This document shows, piece by piece, positions 50,781-63,622 of a DNA stretch of 64,000 nt. The DNA is taken from assembly GCA_018907035.1 (NCBI GenBank), contig JACCIC010000152.1:939501-1003500 (forward strand), in the 5' to 3' direction. The DNA is from Sycobia sp. Sy_11. Lineage: Eukaryota > Arthropoda > Insecta > Hymenoptera > Epichrysomallidae. The position numbers and the translations under genes are program-made. The notes below the pieces were generated by a model. That model was not told where the DNA came from. It did not search any database and saw only the letters and a program-made list of their open reading frames with translations. Positions within the stretch are counted from its first letter, which is position 1. Every line of letters begins with the position of its first letter.

Positions 50781-51403
50781 CAATAGACAATGGGGGCAAT
50801 TAAAAATCAGGCTGGCCCGACCGCAGAGAGCGCTCGCGCGACTCTCGAGGAAAAAGTATCACGTACGGCGGGAGGGGGGAGGGGGTCGGCAGAGCTCGGA
50901 ATTCACCGCGGTGCTCATCGCCTCCCCCCCCCCTTGTCCTCGGGCATTTATCGGCCCGACTGCAGGGCAAGATGTTTTTCAGCGAGTCGGCGTCTCTCTC
51001 TCTCTCTCTTTCCCCCTCCTCTCTCTCTCTGTCTTCCTCACTCTCTATCTCTCTGCCACCCATCCATTTTGGCTCACTTGGCCGTTTGGCAAGAGGAGCG
51101 CGGCGCGGCTCTTCCAGCTTCTCTGCCGCCCCCTCCACCGGCCGTAGTCCGGAGTCGTTGCCGGGGCGCGAGAAACTGTTCTTTGGGAGACTTTGTTAGT
51201 TCGGTTACGACGCCGGGGTCTGGCGGGATCTACTTCGTGACTCTCCTCGCCCCACCACCCCAGGCCAAGGCGCTATTTCTCTATCTCATTCCTCGTTCTT
51301 TCTCCACTTTGCTCGCCACTGCAGCGGCGACGGCGGTGGCGCAACAAAGCCCCCCCTACGTCTCTTATTTCTTGATTTAGAGAAAGAAAGTAAGGGTGGA
51401 ATG

Positions 51404-51459
<56 letters not shown>

Positions 51460-52130
51460 GTCCGTCTCTTTCTCGCTCGGACACTTTTTCCTTTGATACT
51501 CGGTCTCTTGTTCCTCGCTTCTTTGGCCACTTCTTTTCGAGACTTTTCCCCCTCCTACCTTCGTTATAAAGGCGCTGCTCGGACTAACAAGAGAGAAAGA
51601 GAGCGCGCGCGAATTAGCGTATTAATAACTTTCCGGGGGGGGGGAGGACCACGAGCGGACTCAAGCTTTTCCTTTCAGCGGCAGTGCCAGTCGTAACTGA
51701 GGAGGTCGAGGGTCAAATTTTGATAATCGGCTTGTTTTTTCAACTGGAAATCTATTTCAGCGTGTTAGTCGAGCGATCGGCGTAGGTGCACGGACGCAAT
51801 CGAATCGAGATCGAGATCCAATTAATCATCCACGATTGCAGCGCCTTTTTCAGCAATCTCGCGACTCAGCCGAAAGTGCATTAGATGCGCAAAATCGCGC
51901 AGGGTTTACGGGAACTTTGAATTACGAAAGCCTGCAGACGCACTAATCTGGTGAGAGTCGGCGTTCTGCTGCCGCTTTCAACCCCTCCCCCCTCTTCCCA
52001 CGGCAGTTGGATTCGACGTCGCGCAACTGCAGTCTGGAGTCTAATTAAATTTTAATTTTAGTTCGGTCGGTATGATTTACGCAGGCATTAGCAACACTGA
52101 TATTTTAACGAATGTTACCCCGGCGGACGA
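50781..52130. other. CpG-rich block, no gene identified
   Basis: Contains CT-rich tracts (50993-51050 imperfect, 51408-51457 pure), G runs and a non-repetitive stretch at 51740-52000 that looks more constrained than its surroundings. The long frames are compositional. Confidence 0.5.
51408..51457. repeat. (TC)n microsatellite
   Basis: Pure TC, about 25 units. Confidence 0.97.
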
Positions 52131-52860
52131 CTTAGATTTTTCTTCGGCTATTCGTGGGTAATAATTAATTGCTAAGTCTGACGATGTTTGGATTGATGCA
52201 AAATTTTGCAGCAATCGATAAATGCTTGTTGGTACATTTAATTCCATTTGAATAAACCGTACATACCGAGCATTGTACGTAATAATTGTAATATAGCAGT
52301 ATAAAAAGAAAACAGATAGCTCATCATTTTTGCGTAATATTCATATATAAAAATATCGGAATTACAATAAATGTATATTACACAATATATGTGCATAATA
52401 TAAAGAATGGTCAGAATAATAATGAATAATTAAGATTTTAAACTATTTTCTTTAGCAATATCTGCAAATGTTCAGTACGTAAGCGAAAAAGAGTCTGAGT
52501 AAACTTCTTTGTTCCTTTTATCAGATATTAGTTAATTGAGGGATTGTATTTTAGACTTATATATGATATTTTTAGACAATCGAATAATAATTGCTATATT
52601 TATTGCTTTTATATATTTATTATATCTATTGCTATAATAATTGCTATACTATTGAAGTATCGAACTTTTTATGTACCTTTAGAGTAATAAAAATTGCAAT
52701 TAAAATGCTATGTAGCCCCATAAATTAGACCTAAAAATCAATAGAATGGGTACGAAATTGCAAAAAAAAAAATAACAAAAAAAAAAAGATTCGAAACAAG
52801 TAAACGTATTTATTTTGTGAATCGTTGTTATTTTATCCTTTCGACGATTTTTACCGATCT
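52131..52860. other. AT-rich spacer, nothing recognised
   Basis: Low-complexity AT-rich sequence with two poly(A) runs near 52760-52790. Confidence 0.6.
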
Positions 52861-53914
52861 CCAGACACGGTGTATCGCGCGCATATACATATGAAATATT
52901 ATCCGAGGAAAGTCATAAGCGAGCGGCGAATAAGCGAAGCGAACGGGCCCCGGCGGGTAATGCGTGAATAGCGAGAAAACAAAAAGACTTAACCGCGAAA
53001 AGCTACGCAGCGCAATACTGAAAAAGGGAGCCGAATGGAGAATGGGGCCACGTCGAAGTATGGCATAATAGGTTAGAGGAGCTCTCTGTTTTCAAGGCGG
53101 GCCGCGCTTCACACACACACACACACATATATATAGGAAGCGAGCGGCGCGAAATGAAGGAAGGGCGGAGAGAGAGCGGCGGTGGGGGCGTTGTCGAAGA
53201 AAAAGAAAGGGAGAAAGTAAAAGAGACAATCCGCGGGGCAATGGGGCGAGGGCTCTGACGAGCGAGCGAGCGAGGGGGGGGGGAGACGCCGTCGTAAGTG
53301 ATGCGAGCTTGGTTAGCGCCAGCCGACCGAACTCCACGTCCCGTCCCCCTCCGTTCTTTCACTCGCTCCGTCCTCCTTCTCCACTCTCCATTATATCGGA
53401 AAGGCGCTTGACGCGGTGTACGCGCGCTCTCTTTTTTTCCTACCCCCCCTCTCTCTCACCCTCTCTCTCGCTCTTTCTCTGCCCGTCTCTTACCCTGATT
53501 ACCAAAGGAACACCGGACGGATTTTATCCACTCCGCGAGCTCGATCGAACGCCCGTGCTAATTGGCAGGGCTCCGTACCCCCCCCCGTCCCCCCCACCCC
53601 CGCTCCCGCCCATCGACTAGCGCCGACCCTTCGCTCTCGCAGGATTTCTACTCCTCGCTATCTGTCGACTTCAGACCCGCGGCAAATGTAGATGGATGGA
53701 TGGAAAATCGACGAGGAGTCGGGCCTTGTATACGGAGAGCTCGCTTTCTTTTTCTGTCAGTCGCGCTTCTCCCCCCCCCCCACTCCCCCGCTTCCACCCC
53801 CGCCACGCCGTCCAAGAAGCTACTATTTTTTTGTTCGTTGCAATCTTGGCTCGTCGAGCGCGATAGGGCAACAACGACGCTAGCTGTGGCCCCTCCCGAA
53901 GAAACGATGACCCA

Positions 53915-53969
<55 letters not shown>

Positions 53970-53990
53970 ATAAAGAAGAGGTCGGCTTGG
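52861..53990. other. CpG-rich block, no gene identified
   Basis: GC-rich, with CA (53109-53127), CT-rich (53448-53480) and TA (53919-53967) tracts and long C runs. Frames on both strands follow composition. Confidence 0.55.
53919..53967. repeat. (TA)n microsatellite
   Basis: Pure TA, 49 bp. Confidence 0.97.
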
Positions 53991-55200
53991 TATACGAGGG
54001 CTCCTCCAAATAAAACCAAATATGGCTGACAAAAATGTACAGAGAGTAAGGCTCTCAATTGGAACAAACTTGCATTGAATTTTAAAAAAAAATAAATTTA
54101 TTCATGCAGTATCCTCAATGTGGGACTTTATGCAGACGTCTAAGTTAAAAACTGAAAAATCTTTGTACAATTCTAACATGCCCCGATTATCGAAATACGT
54201 TTTTCGCACTGCGGCCCTTGTGCTTTACGATATCTTGGCCAAAGTAACATTTTCTCTTTCGTGCCTAGTTCTACTTCAGCCCCAAGCGCAACAAACCCGA
54301 ATCGTTTATTAAAATATTATTATATGTATTATAATACCATGAAGTATTAAAAACTCTGTATTCGTATGAATGCCATGCAATTATTAGCTTTACATTTTAA
54401 TTAAATATACTTTATATAATAAAAAATATTAAAAAATAATACTTTATCAAATATTATTATTTCATCTCGTAATATTAATACACGTGCTCTTTAACGATAT
54501 AAATATCATATCGGTATAGTAAATATTTTCGAACATACTTCATTATTCTTGAACAAGTTGAATTCTGCGATTTTAGTGGCAAGGGATTCGCGGTCGGCAT
54601 AAAAAGCTTCTATTCGATGTGCAGTTCTTTAACAATTGTATCAGTCTGCCCTGCTAATTCATTGCCCATGATCCGAAGAGCATTTCACGATGCTTCGTCA
54701 ACAATCTCGACTTTCTGCTTTTACACCTTTTGAGCCTCAAAAAAGACAAACGCCTTGGACTCTTCGAAAACTACACTAAAACTAAGTTGTCGATACTTAG
54801 TAAATCGTCGGGGTGTCGGGTTTGCTCGGAGAGAAGCTATTGGACGGCTGTTTTGCCAGATTTGGCTAGTCGATCTACTCTGCTGTCGCCTCAGAGTCCT
54901 GCTCGACCGACTGCGCGGACAAATTACACCAGATTACACTAGACACAGTGCGACTACGCAGCGTTTCCAGAATCGTTAGCGAATCAATCAGATTATTAGG
55001 TCACAATTATTAAAAGAGCCCAGACCAAAACTGTATTACGTCTTTGTTGGAAGAACTCCAGAAAATAGTTAAACTGTTCAATTTCCCAGAAGAGTCCACG
55101 CTGAAGTAATTAAAAGTATCTCACTGTAATGTTGATTAAATTAATTTCTCCATTATTTAAACGTCATGTCAAATTTTCAAGGATCTAGGGGCCATTTTTC
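53991..55200. other. Intermediate-GC DNA, possible transposon remnant at its left end
   Basis: TATACGAGGGCTCCTCC followed by AAATAAAACC (53991-54018) resembles a mariner-type end at a TA site. The following 300 bp show no clear transposase. No other gene was recognised. Confidence 0.3.
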
Positions 55201-55675
55201 ATTCAACAGCGATACAGCCCGAAGCTGCTAATGGGGAACGAAAGTGAAATTTGCCCGATGAAATAAGTGACCCGCGGAGGTGCCAGCGAAGCGATACAAT
55301 TGACTGAAAAATACGAAGACCGGCGAGCGCGAGAGGGTTGGGTCGTCGGATGGAGGGGGGGTGGAGGGCGGTGAGTCGAAGAAGAAGCCATTATTCTGCA
55401 TAATTGTACAGTGAAAAATGCCGGCTTCCATTAGACGGTGGCCCGATAAGGGGGGGGGGGAGAAGGAGAGACCGAATCGACGCGGCCGCAGACGGCAAGA
55501 AAAAAAATTGATCAGTATATATAAGCGGGGCGGTAATTGATTTTTAATTACCCGGGGGTTATATGAGAGCCGCTTCGACAGGCCGCCTGGACTCTTTTTC
55601 CATCGGGACGACACCGAAGCAGTCCGGAGAGCTTATAGAATGCGCGCGGCTCTGTCGACGATGGGATAAGCAACG

Positions 55676-55736
<61 letters not shown>

Positions 55737-56990
55737 CTATCGAGATACTCGAACACCTCGGGGCGATAATTATGTTTTTTTCGATCCTTACTTATGCAGC
55801 GTGATACTGTACAAAGAAAATAATATACGACGAGCTGTTCTTGGGAGCCCAGTCGATAAATATTCAATTATCGGCTCTGCGGAGCGGCTGCGAAAGATCG
55901 ATCGAGTTCGCTAATTTGCTGAAAATGTGTATATTATATATATATTGAGTATCGAATACGTATATGCTTATCTTGCCTGGCGAACGCGCCATCAGTTTGT
56001 TTTCTTTACACTTGTTCGGTAAGATTGCGCGTTAATTTATAGGTGGCGATTGGTAAGCTTTTGAAAAGGTTACGGTTTAATTGCCATGGGACGAGGAGGC
56101 CTCAAAGTATTTGAGAGAAAGTGTGCATTAAGCGTATATTGGCTGGGAATTTGTGAAATACAACAAAATAAGTGAGAGTCTTTTTAGAAACAATGGAATT
56201 GAAAAATATAATTGAAATCGAGCAATTGTTTTTTTTTTTTTTTTAACATGGACACCGGGATAATATGTTAAAAATCTCGCGCGCATAACTTTGAAAACCT
56301 ACGATTTGATAATAGGACACGAATATTTGTAAATTAAGTTAAATTGTAGTCGCTGACGTCCTAACCAAAGACTTAACAACGATGAACCGTCGACGTAAAA
56401 AAAAAAATTACTATTCGACTGGAAAATTTGTTATTATTATTCAGTTACGCGGTATATTTATCCCACGTGTATGAAAAGAAATGAAAAGACAAGCAAGTTT
56501 GATTATACGAGTTGTGGCAATGAGCCGAATTTATTAATTGAAATACACGTTCGCCTCCCGGCAAATTCGCGCGCAAAGCGGGACGATCTGCCACGACTGA
56601 CGCGCGGTGCGCGTTGCGTTGAACGACGAACACCCCCCACTCCCACCCCTCTCTCGCACCCACCACGCAACGATCGTCGCTCGCTAAGTAAAATTCCGAG
56701 AATCCTAGAGCCGTTACGAATTCGTGGGAGTTTATGAAAATAAAAATAAGCAGACAGTGCGCGTCGAAAGAAAATCGTACAGTTTAGCTGCTCACAGCGA
56801 TAATTAGATACTAATTAGATTAAGAAAATCTTACGAAATTTCCGCGCCGCTCACGAATTAGCCAGTATAATAAATAGACTTATTAGGCCACTATAAAGTT
56901 AATTTAATTAAAATATCATGTCATGTTCGTCGTTGCGTGATTGTGTATGCGTGTGTATGTACACGTACTCTTTGTCGAACGACGTTACTT
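55201..56990. other. Mixed GC and AT non-coding DNA
   Basis: Holds TATATATAAGCGGGGCGG at 55517 (TATA-like), a small palindrome GGTAATT/AATTACC (55532-55552), a TA tract and a GC patch at 56550-56670. No gene recognised. Confidence 0.45.
55682..55731. repeat. (TA)n microsatellite
   Basis: Pure TA, 50 bp. Confidence 0.97.
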
Positions 56991-57058
56991 AATTAGAAAA
57001 AAGTAAATTCTCTGTACTGAGAAAAATTCACGATAAAAATCACAAGAATTGCTGGTTG

Positions 57059-57231
57059 TTTAAATCGCAGACTGTAGAAATTCAACAAAAAAAAAAAAAA
57101 AAAAAAAAATTCCCGTAATTTCCAGTTAAATTTCACGAGCGCGCCAACTTTTAACAATTTACCACGAAGCAAGAAAAATTTATTGGAAATTACGGTTATT
57201 ATTTAGAGTTTCTACAGCCCGCGATTTTAAA
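57059..57231. mobile_element. Small foldback MITE-like element with a 23-A run
   Basis: The outer arms AAATCGCAGACTGTAGAAA and TTTCTACAGCCCGCGATTT are inverse at 17 of 19 positions. An inner pair shares CCGTAATTTCCA and its inverse TGGAAATTACGG exactly. A run of 23 A sits between the two left arms. There is no coding capacity. Confidence 0.75.
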
Positions 57232-57719
57232 GTCCCCTTGTGCACCATCCATTAAACAATCCATTGTTCATTTTCCATTTGTATAATTATTCACTTATTG
57301 CCGATTTTTGTTCGGATTTAGACAGTCGACTTGTACGCGCTGACGATGCGCGCCGGGGGAAGCAATGAAAAAAACGGAATAATACACGAGATGTAGGACA
57401 GCGAAGCGCCATTATCGGCTAAGAACGAGAAACGGCCGGCGTGCAACGCTGCGACGCGTACAGAGGCGAAAGAACGCGCGGTAATTAGTCTTGACGGGCC
57501 TGCTCGACGTATTCAGATATGCGCGTGCCCATACGCACAGTATGGTACATTAAGGGACGATAGGAAAAACTCTTGGTTCTGTGGAACGCGCCGTGAGAGG
57601 AGGGGGGGGGGGAAGAAGCGAGCGAAGGAAGCGCAGGAAAAAAAATAAAACTAGTGAACGAGGTTGCAAGGTCCAATTCCAAGGAACGCTTCAGAGCTAA
57701 ACAAATGAGTCTTTCCACC

Positions 57720-57774
<55 letters not shown>

Positions 57775-57904
57775 TTTGTCTATTCATCGGTCTGAGACTC
57801 TCTTGCGCTCCGCGAGCTACGGCGGTGATACGCGGACGGGGAGCTTAACGCCTCGAAACCCCGTGAATTATTCATTTCATTTGCTGCGCCAGACAATGAG
57901 CGAG

Positions 57905-57951
<47 letters not shown>

Positions 57952-58200
57952 GAAGAGAGAGAGAGAGAATGATGGGCTGCTTTTCAACGCCTCCTCGTCT
58001 TATTCGAGGATTTTCTCTCCTTTCTTTTTCTTGTTTTTCCCGTCTACTCGCGGAAAATTCTTTCAAAGATGCGGAATGCGCTTCGCGCTCGTGGCGACCC
58101 ACTGAGATTCGTTGTCGACTCGGTTCATTGGGAATCAGAACGGCGATGTAAAACAAACGAATGTAACAAATTTGGTATGTAAACAAAGTGTCGTGTATGC
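57232..58200. other. Non-coding DNA around opposed TC and GA tracts
   Basis: A GC-moderate stretch without a recognisable gene. The frames at 57485-58207 depend on the repeats. Confidence 0.5.
57720..57968. repeat. Opposed (TC)n and (GA)n microsatellites
   Basis: TC-rich 57720-57775 and GA-rich 57904-57968, about 130 bp apart, forming an inverted pair. Confidence 0.95.
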
Positions 58201-58615
58201 ATCTCAATTGGCAGTCTCGGTCTTCCTCGGATAAAGAAAATAAAGGGAAAAATGCTCGAATCGATAATAGTATTCAAAGAAAATGTAATAATAAACAATG
58301 TGATTTTTATGTTTAGTAAAAGATTTTTCGTAATCAATGTAATCGAATCCGTATCGAGGTGTAGTAACGTTGATTTAGTATACTCTTTAACATTATAATT
58401 ATGCAAATACAGCAAAAAACGTGTTTGTGACGCAATAAACATTGCGAGCTCAGCAAAGTACTCTGAACAAAGTAATAGAAGCGCTAAATTTACGCGCAAT
58501 ACGAGCGAGGAAAGGACAACGATTTTACAGCTGCAGAAATAATTCCTCAATTTAGAAAGAAAATAATAACGATTTATGTCGATAGAAATATCATCATTGT
58601 TGATATCTATATCTA

Positions 58616-58666
<51 letters not shown>

Positions 58667-58817
58667 CATTTAGTAGTTTCTATCGATAAAACTTATTATC
58701 ACCCTACTAATTTTTCGGACCTCTCTCGAATTGTATCTCCGGCAAAATTTTGTCTGCGCCGTTTGGGGCGTTAGGCACGTAACCAGCAGCTTACACCATC
58801 CCGAGGAAAGCTTAGTC

Positions 58818-58870
<53 letters not shown>

Positions 58871-60780
58871 ATCCATATATCTTTGTTCCAGTCTTTAATA
58901 AAGCAAGAACGAATTAGGCACGAGAGATAAAAAAAAAATACACCATTACGTGCGAAGAAATTCAAGAGAAATCCTATATATATATATATCAAATATATCG
59001 AAATATTATGTTTTAATATTTTATTTCTAGTCTCGTACGAAAAAATTTATACCTCTCCAAAAACCCTGCTACGGTACTTTCCTATACAAATTTTTGAAAA
59101 TGAAATAAGTCAGATTCAATCGGCTTTATTTCGCTTTCACTTATGTAGACGAATTATTCATTCAGCATTTTGCGTATAATAAAACAGCTGCAAATCAATG
59201 CTGCTCACTCTCATGTGTATATAGAATGTACATAATGATAATAAAAATACATTCGACGCATTCATCGTCCTTAATCCTTAATATAATATTTAATTCGGTC
59301 TGTTGCACGTATACTCAATGACGCATACAGTTTATGCAAAATTAATCGAGCTCCCACCGATAAGTATTTCGCTTAAACGTTTTTGCCAATCTATTATCGT
59401 ATATAAATGCGATATAATTTGGACTATTAGATTTTTCTTCTACCCCCCGGCCCTTCCATGCCAGGCACCGATAAATATCGACAGATGACAGTTTCCGTAC
59501 AGTTCTAACCAATTTTTACCATCAATATTTAACCATCAGATACATAAAAAAATAAATTAATGAACCTGTTGCTTTTAAGCCAATTAATATTGAACAAACA
59601 GTGAGAGGAAAAATACAAGAGCTTTTGCATTTAATTACGTAGGAACGAGTTTTTTTCTTAAATTTTAAAAGTATAATTATCAATTGACGCGGTACGCGTA
59701 AAAGTGTCAATTCATGTTCTACTTTTAATTATTATTGCAGAGTTGCGCATCCTTGCGTCCACTGATCTAAATTACACTTACCTGTGTGTATTTTCATAGG
59801 CAAGCTCTTATTTCCTTGAACTTTTTCAGCCTGGTGAGTTAGCCCTACTCTGGCCCGTGATGACTCGGAGGGGTTCGCGGGATTTCCCCCATGAGACATC
59901 GAGCGGACGGGTGAATTTGGAAAGGAGGGGAAAAGAGAGACAAATTGGCGGAAGCACGGGCTTGTTTCGCCGTTAACCTAGCCGGTTGCACCGGTCACGC
60001 TCCAACCGCTTCATTTGGATGCAGGCTGCATTTCATTCGATAGACAGCTTGTCGCCCGCCTCGGCGCGGATGACCAGGTTTTCTACTCTCGTGTAAAAAG
60101 AAAAAAGAAAAAAAAAAATCAGGATCGAGAATCGGAGTTTGTGGAGTCCTCCGATCTTGAGGCGCGACGGCCGATCACGTCGCCGGCTAGGAACAGAGGG
60201 TAATCGATGTATGGATTAAATCAGAGGATATTTATTCTGATTCACATTTGTTCGATGGTTTACAGCGATAACCTTCGTGCTATCATCACTTTACAAATAT
60301 GAAAATTGTTCTCCTTTTTCAAATGGTGTATTTTATTTCGGTAATTGATTGATTATTTTTTTTGCACGAAGAACTATCCTTTTTCGTATTAGCGGTGCAG
60401 ATAAAAAAATGTATGGGTCGGGAACGTAACATTATTGTTCTAGAGCACTGAACTTTTGTTATGAAAATATATCACGAATTTTGTAAACACAGATACGCAC
60501 GCGTCCGAATTACAAATTTAAAAATAATAAGTATATCAATTTTTAGTCAGATGATTTTAAAGGTTAAACCCGAAAAACTATCGTAGTCGACATTGTTCCG
60601 GTTTCTCGTGTATAGATATTTTTTTTTTTTTCTTAAAATACATTCAACGACGAACGAACAATTGATATTAAACGTGCCTATATATTCCCTGGCAATAATT
60701 TAGGAAAAATATACTATATTTACACGATACAACTTGGGAACAATGTGCATATGTACGATTTTCATCAAATTTTCGTCGGT
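58201..60780. other. AT-rich DNA with two TA tracts and one GC patch
   Basis: No gene seen. The patch 59820-60200 is GC-richer and non-repetitive, but its short frames show no domain. Confidence 0.5.
58622..58868. repeat. Pair of (TA)n microsatellites
   Basis: 58622-58665 and 58819-58868, separated by about 150 bp of ordinary sequence. Confidence 0.96.
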
Positions 60781-60879
60781 GGAGAGAACGGCGATTCATA
60801 AAGAATTACCCACGAGCTGCTCTCGTTAAAAATGAATGGAGAAAGGAGGCAATTGGCAGCGCGGACCGGAGCAAAAGTT

Positions 60880-60938
<59 letters not shown>

Positions 60939-61320
60939 CGCGAAACAAAATCTGAAATTGTACGCGCTCGCTCGTGCGCGGAGGGGGTTCTTCATTTTTA
61001 ATATAACCCCTCCCCCCCACCCACCCCACCCCTATAAATCAACGCATTTTCGTGAGCACCACTGCGACGGCGGCGGCGTCGGCGGCCCGTCTCAGTTTCC
61101 CTCCGTTCCGCGGCCGTACTGGCTCTCTTCCAGAATCAGAATTTAATACTCGGCCGCTCGCTCCTTTTGTTTCCCACGCGCTTCGGAATTGCGCGCTTAG
61201 TGATTTTTAATGGGGAGGCGGCAGGGGGACATTCTCGTGGAAATCAGCCGATGCGCACGCGTGCGGGGAGAAAAGCCGGCGCGTGTAACTATGTCTGCGT
61301 ATATACGCTATGGACACACG
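60781..61320. other. CpG-rich block, no gene identified
   Basis: GC-rich with a TA tract (60887-60935) and CCCCTATAAATC at 61030, which is TATA-like. No coding evidence. Confidence 0.5.
60887..60935. repeat. (TA)n microsatellite
   Basis: Pure TA, 49 bp. Confidence 0.97.
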
Positions 61321-61559
61321 TTGTTAAATAAGTATCTCCGCTGATTTTATTGCACATTTGCGAATTGAAAATCTTGTTCGATTTTGAATGAAGAAAGAGA
61401 AAGAAATCTTGTCCAATGGAGATAAATCAGTTCTGCGAAATTTCCAAGAAATTACGAGGTGCTATGTTATAAAAATTAAGTATTTGTCTTTTGTTCATAT
61501 TGTCTTTTGGTATTTTTTCTATTCCAATTACTATATAAGTTCAGCATTATAATAGACAA

Positions 61560-62130
61560 TTTCGAGTGCCTGTTTGTTTTAATACTCGAGGACGAGCGCA
61601 CAATTCTAGAAATTCATTTCGAAGTAATTTAATTCATACAACTTTTAGAAAACATTTATTGTAAAATAAGAATCTGACATAGAATCTCGTTAGGATTTTA
61701 TACGTTTTAACTATATATGCCGTTTATAAAATGCTAATTTCATTTCTTCGAGTTTTTCTCTAGAAAATTTGTAAGGCAGTGGTAATATATGAGTGATAAT
61801 AAATTTAAAACTAGTCAAATATACAGGGCGTTATTACGTATATCCATTTTAATATGAAAATTATATTAAACTGGACACGGGAATTATTAACGTCGAAAAC
61901 CTTTTTTCTAATGATTTTTTACTTTGCTCATCGTTCGACGTGTCTTGGAAGATCGCGCAAACGATTTCCAAAATTTTGAAAACTATACGGGTCAGCGACT
62001 CCGATTTGTAGAACAAAAATCGACTCTGGAAGAATTGAATTGTTTACAATAAAATTTTTCTTCTTTGAGTCTGACTTTATTATCACTTTGTTTCTCAACG
62101 CTTACGTTGAGCACAATAGACCCAATTTAA
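61560..62130. repeat. Dispersed repeat, fullest copy
   Basis: It carries, in order, the first block shared with 1722-1764, the block shared with 26914-27034 (here 61881-62006), and the block shared with about 2060-2084 (here about 62104-62128). It therefore links copies A and B as parts of one family. No coding frame was found. Confidence 0.5.
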
Positions 62131-62717
62131 GCTTTCCATGGTTTCCAAAGATTAGTGTTTTCGTAAATGCCGAATTTCAATATTTAACGAAAAAAGTCTC
62201 TGTTATATTCTAATAAAAATCTTTATCGTAGAACAATTATTTACAAAAAAAAATCAAATACGGATAATAATTTAAAAAATATATGTGTAATTTAATGATT
62301 AATTTAATTACATATGAAGATAAAAATACTAATAATTTTAAAATTTATTTATCTCAAATAATTATCTTTTAATATTAAGCACTTGAGTTACTATATAAAT
62401 CAGATTTCTAAGATCTAATTTGATTTACTAGACCATATTAACTCTATAAAATTGTTAAATTTAATAAAGAATTGGTGATAATTATCCGAGCCAAATTTTG
62501 TAGTAACATGCCAAATTTTCTTAGATTTCAATAAATTATCTTCCATTGTCTTATGGTTTCCTCTGCTTAATGTTCAACGAAATATGAAAATTGAATCAAC
62601 GATTATTAGAATCTTCAAGTCTTAGGTCATTTTCGAGTCAAAAATATAAATTACGATTGTTGTCTATATTTTCGTTTAAGTACAATACCGCAATATGAGT
62701 TGCTTTTAAATATTCGC

Positions 62718-62765
<48 letters not shown>

Positions 62766-62766
62766 C

Positions 62767-62798
<32 letters not shown>

Positions 62799-62860
62799 AA
62801 GAAGAAATTTCAACCGTGACACTAAATATATATTATTGATACATGTACGCCGCAAGTCGC
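62131..62860. other. AT-rich spacer with TA tracts
   Basis: TA tracts at 62722-62763 and 62767-62799. No gene. Confidence 0.6.
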
Positions 62861-63370
62861 GGACGGAAAGCACAAGCGCCAGTTCAAATACAGGCGAACA
62901 GGATCAAATTGCAAAGGTGACGAATATAGCGGCGACCGTGTAAAACTAATGGAAATACATATAAATATTATCGCGAAATTCGCGCCGCCAAAGAGTAAAA
63001 AATAAGCGAGAAACTTTTACGCGCGCGTTACGCGTGGAGAAGGTATACAGCCACGGGGGACGATCGGACGAAAAAAAGCGCGAAAGATATATGGCTATTT
63101 TTCAGACCCCCGTGGGGGTCGGGGAGGGGGAGGAAGGGACGGTGGATCGGCGAGCAGGGGGTTTTCGCCGAAGCCTGACAATTATCGTGAAAAATAGGAC
63201 TTGTTATTCTTCCCAACGCCCGGGCCGGCGTTTGCAAAACGCTGCCGGGGTCACCTAGCCGGCCATCCGCCCAAACCTCTACCCCACCACGACCCTCATC
63301 GCCGGCAAGTCCGAAAGGTGAAAAACCCACAAAAGCGCGCACACACACGCACACACACACACACACATAC

Positions 63371-63432
<62 letters not shown>

Positions 63433-63559
63433 GAACCCCGCCTCGGGAGAGAGGAGAATTTAATAGTAACGCGTTTGGGACAACATGTGCCAGCTGATGT
63501 TTGGCTCTAAATGAACATTTTCCCTTTTTCGTTTTCACTCCCCGCTCCCCACATTCTCG

Positions 63560-63622
<63 letters not shown>

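Noticed and set aside
50790..51380. A 196-codon plus-strand frame
   Set aside because: Crosses CT-rich repeats (Ser-Leu runs) and shows no domain. A competing 112-codon frame lies opposite it.
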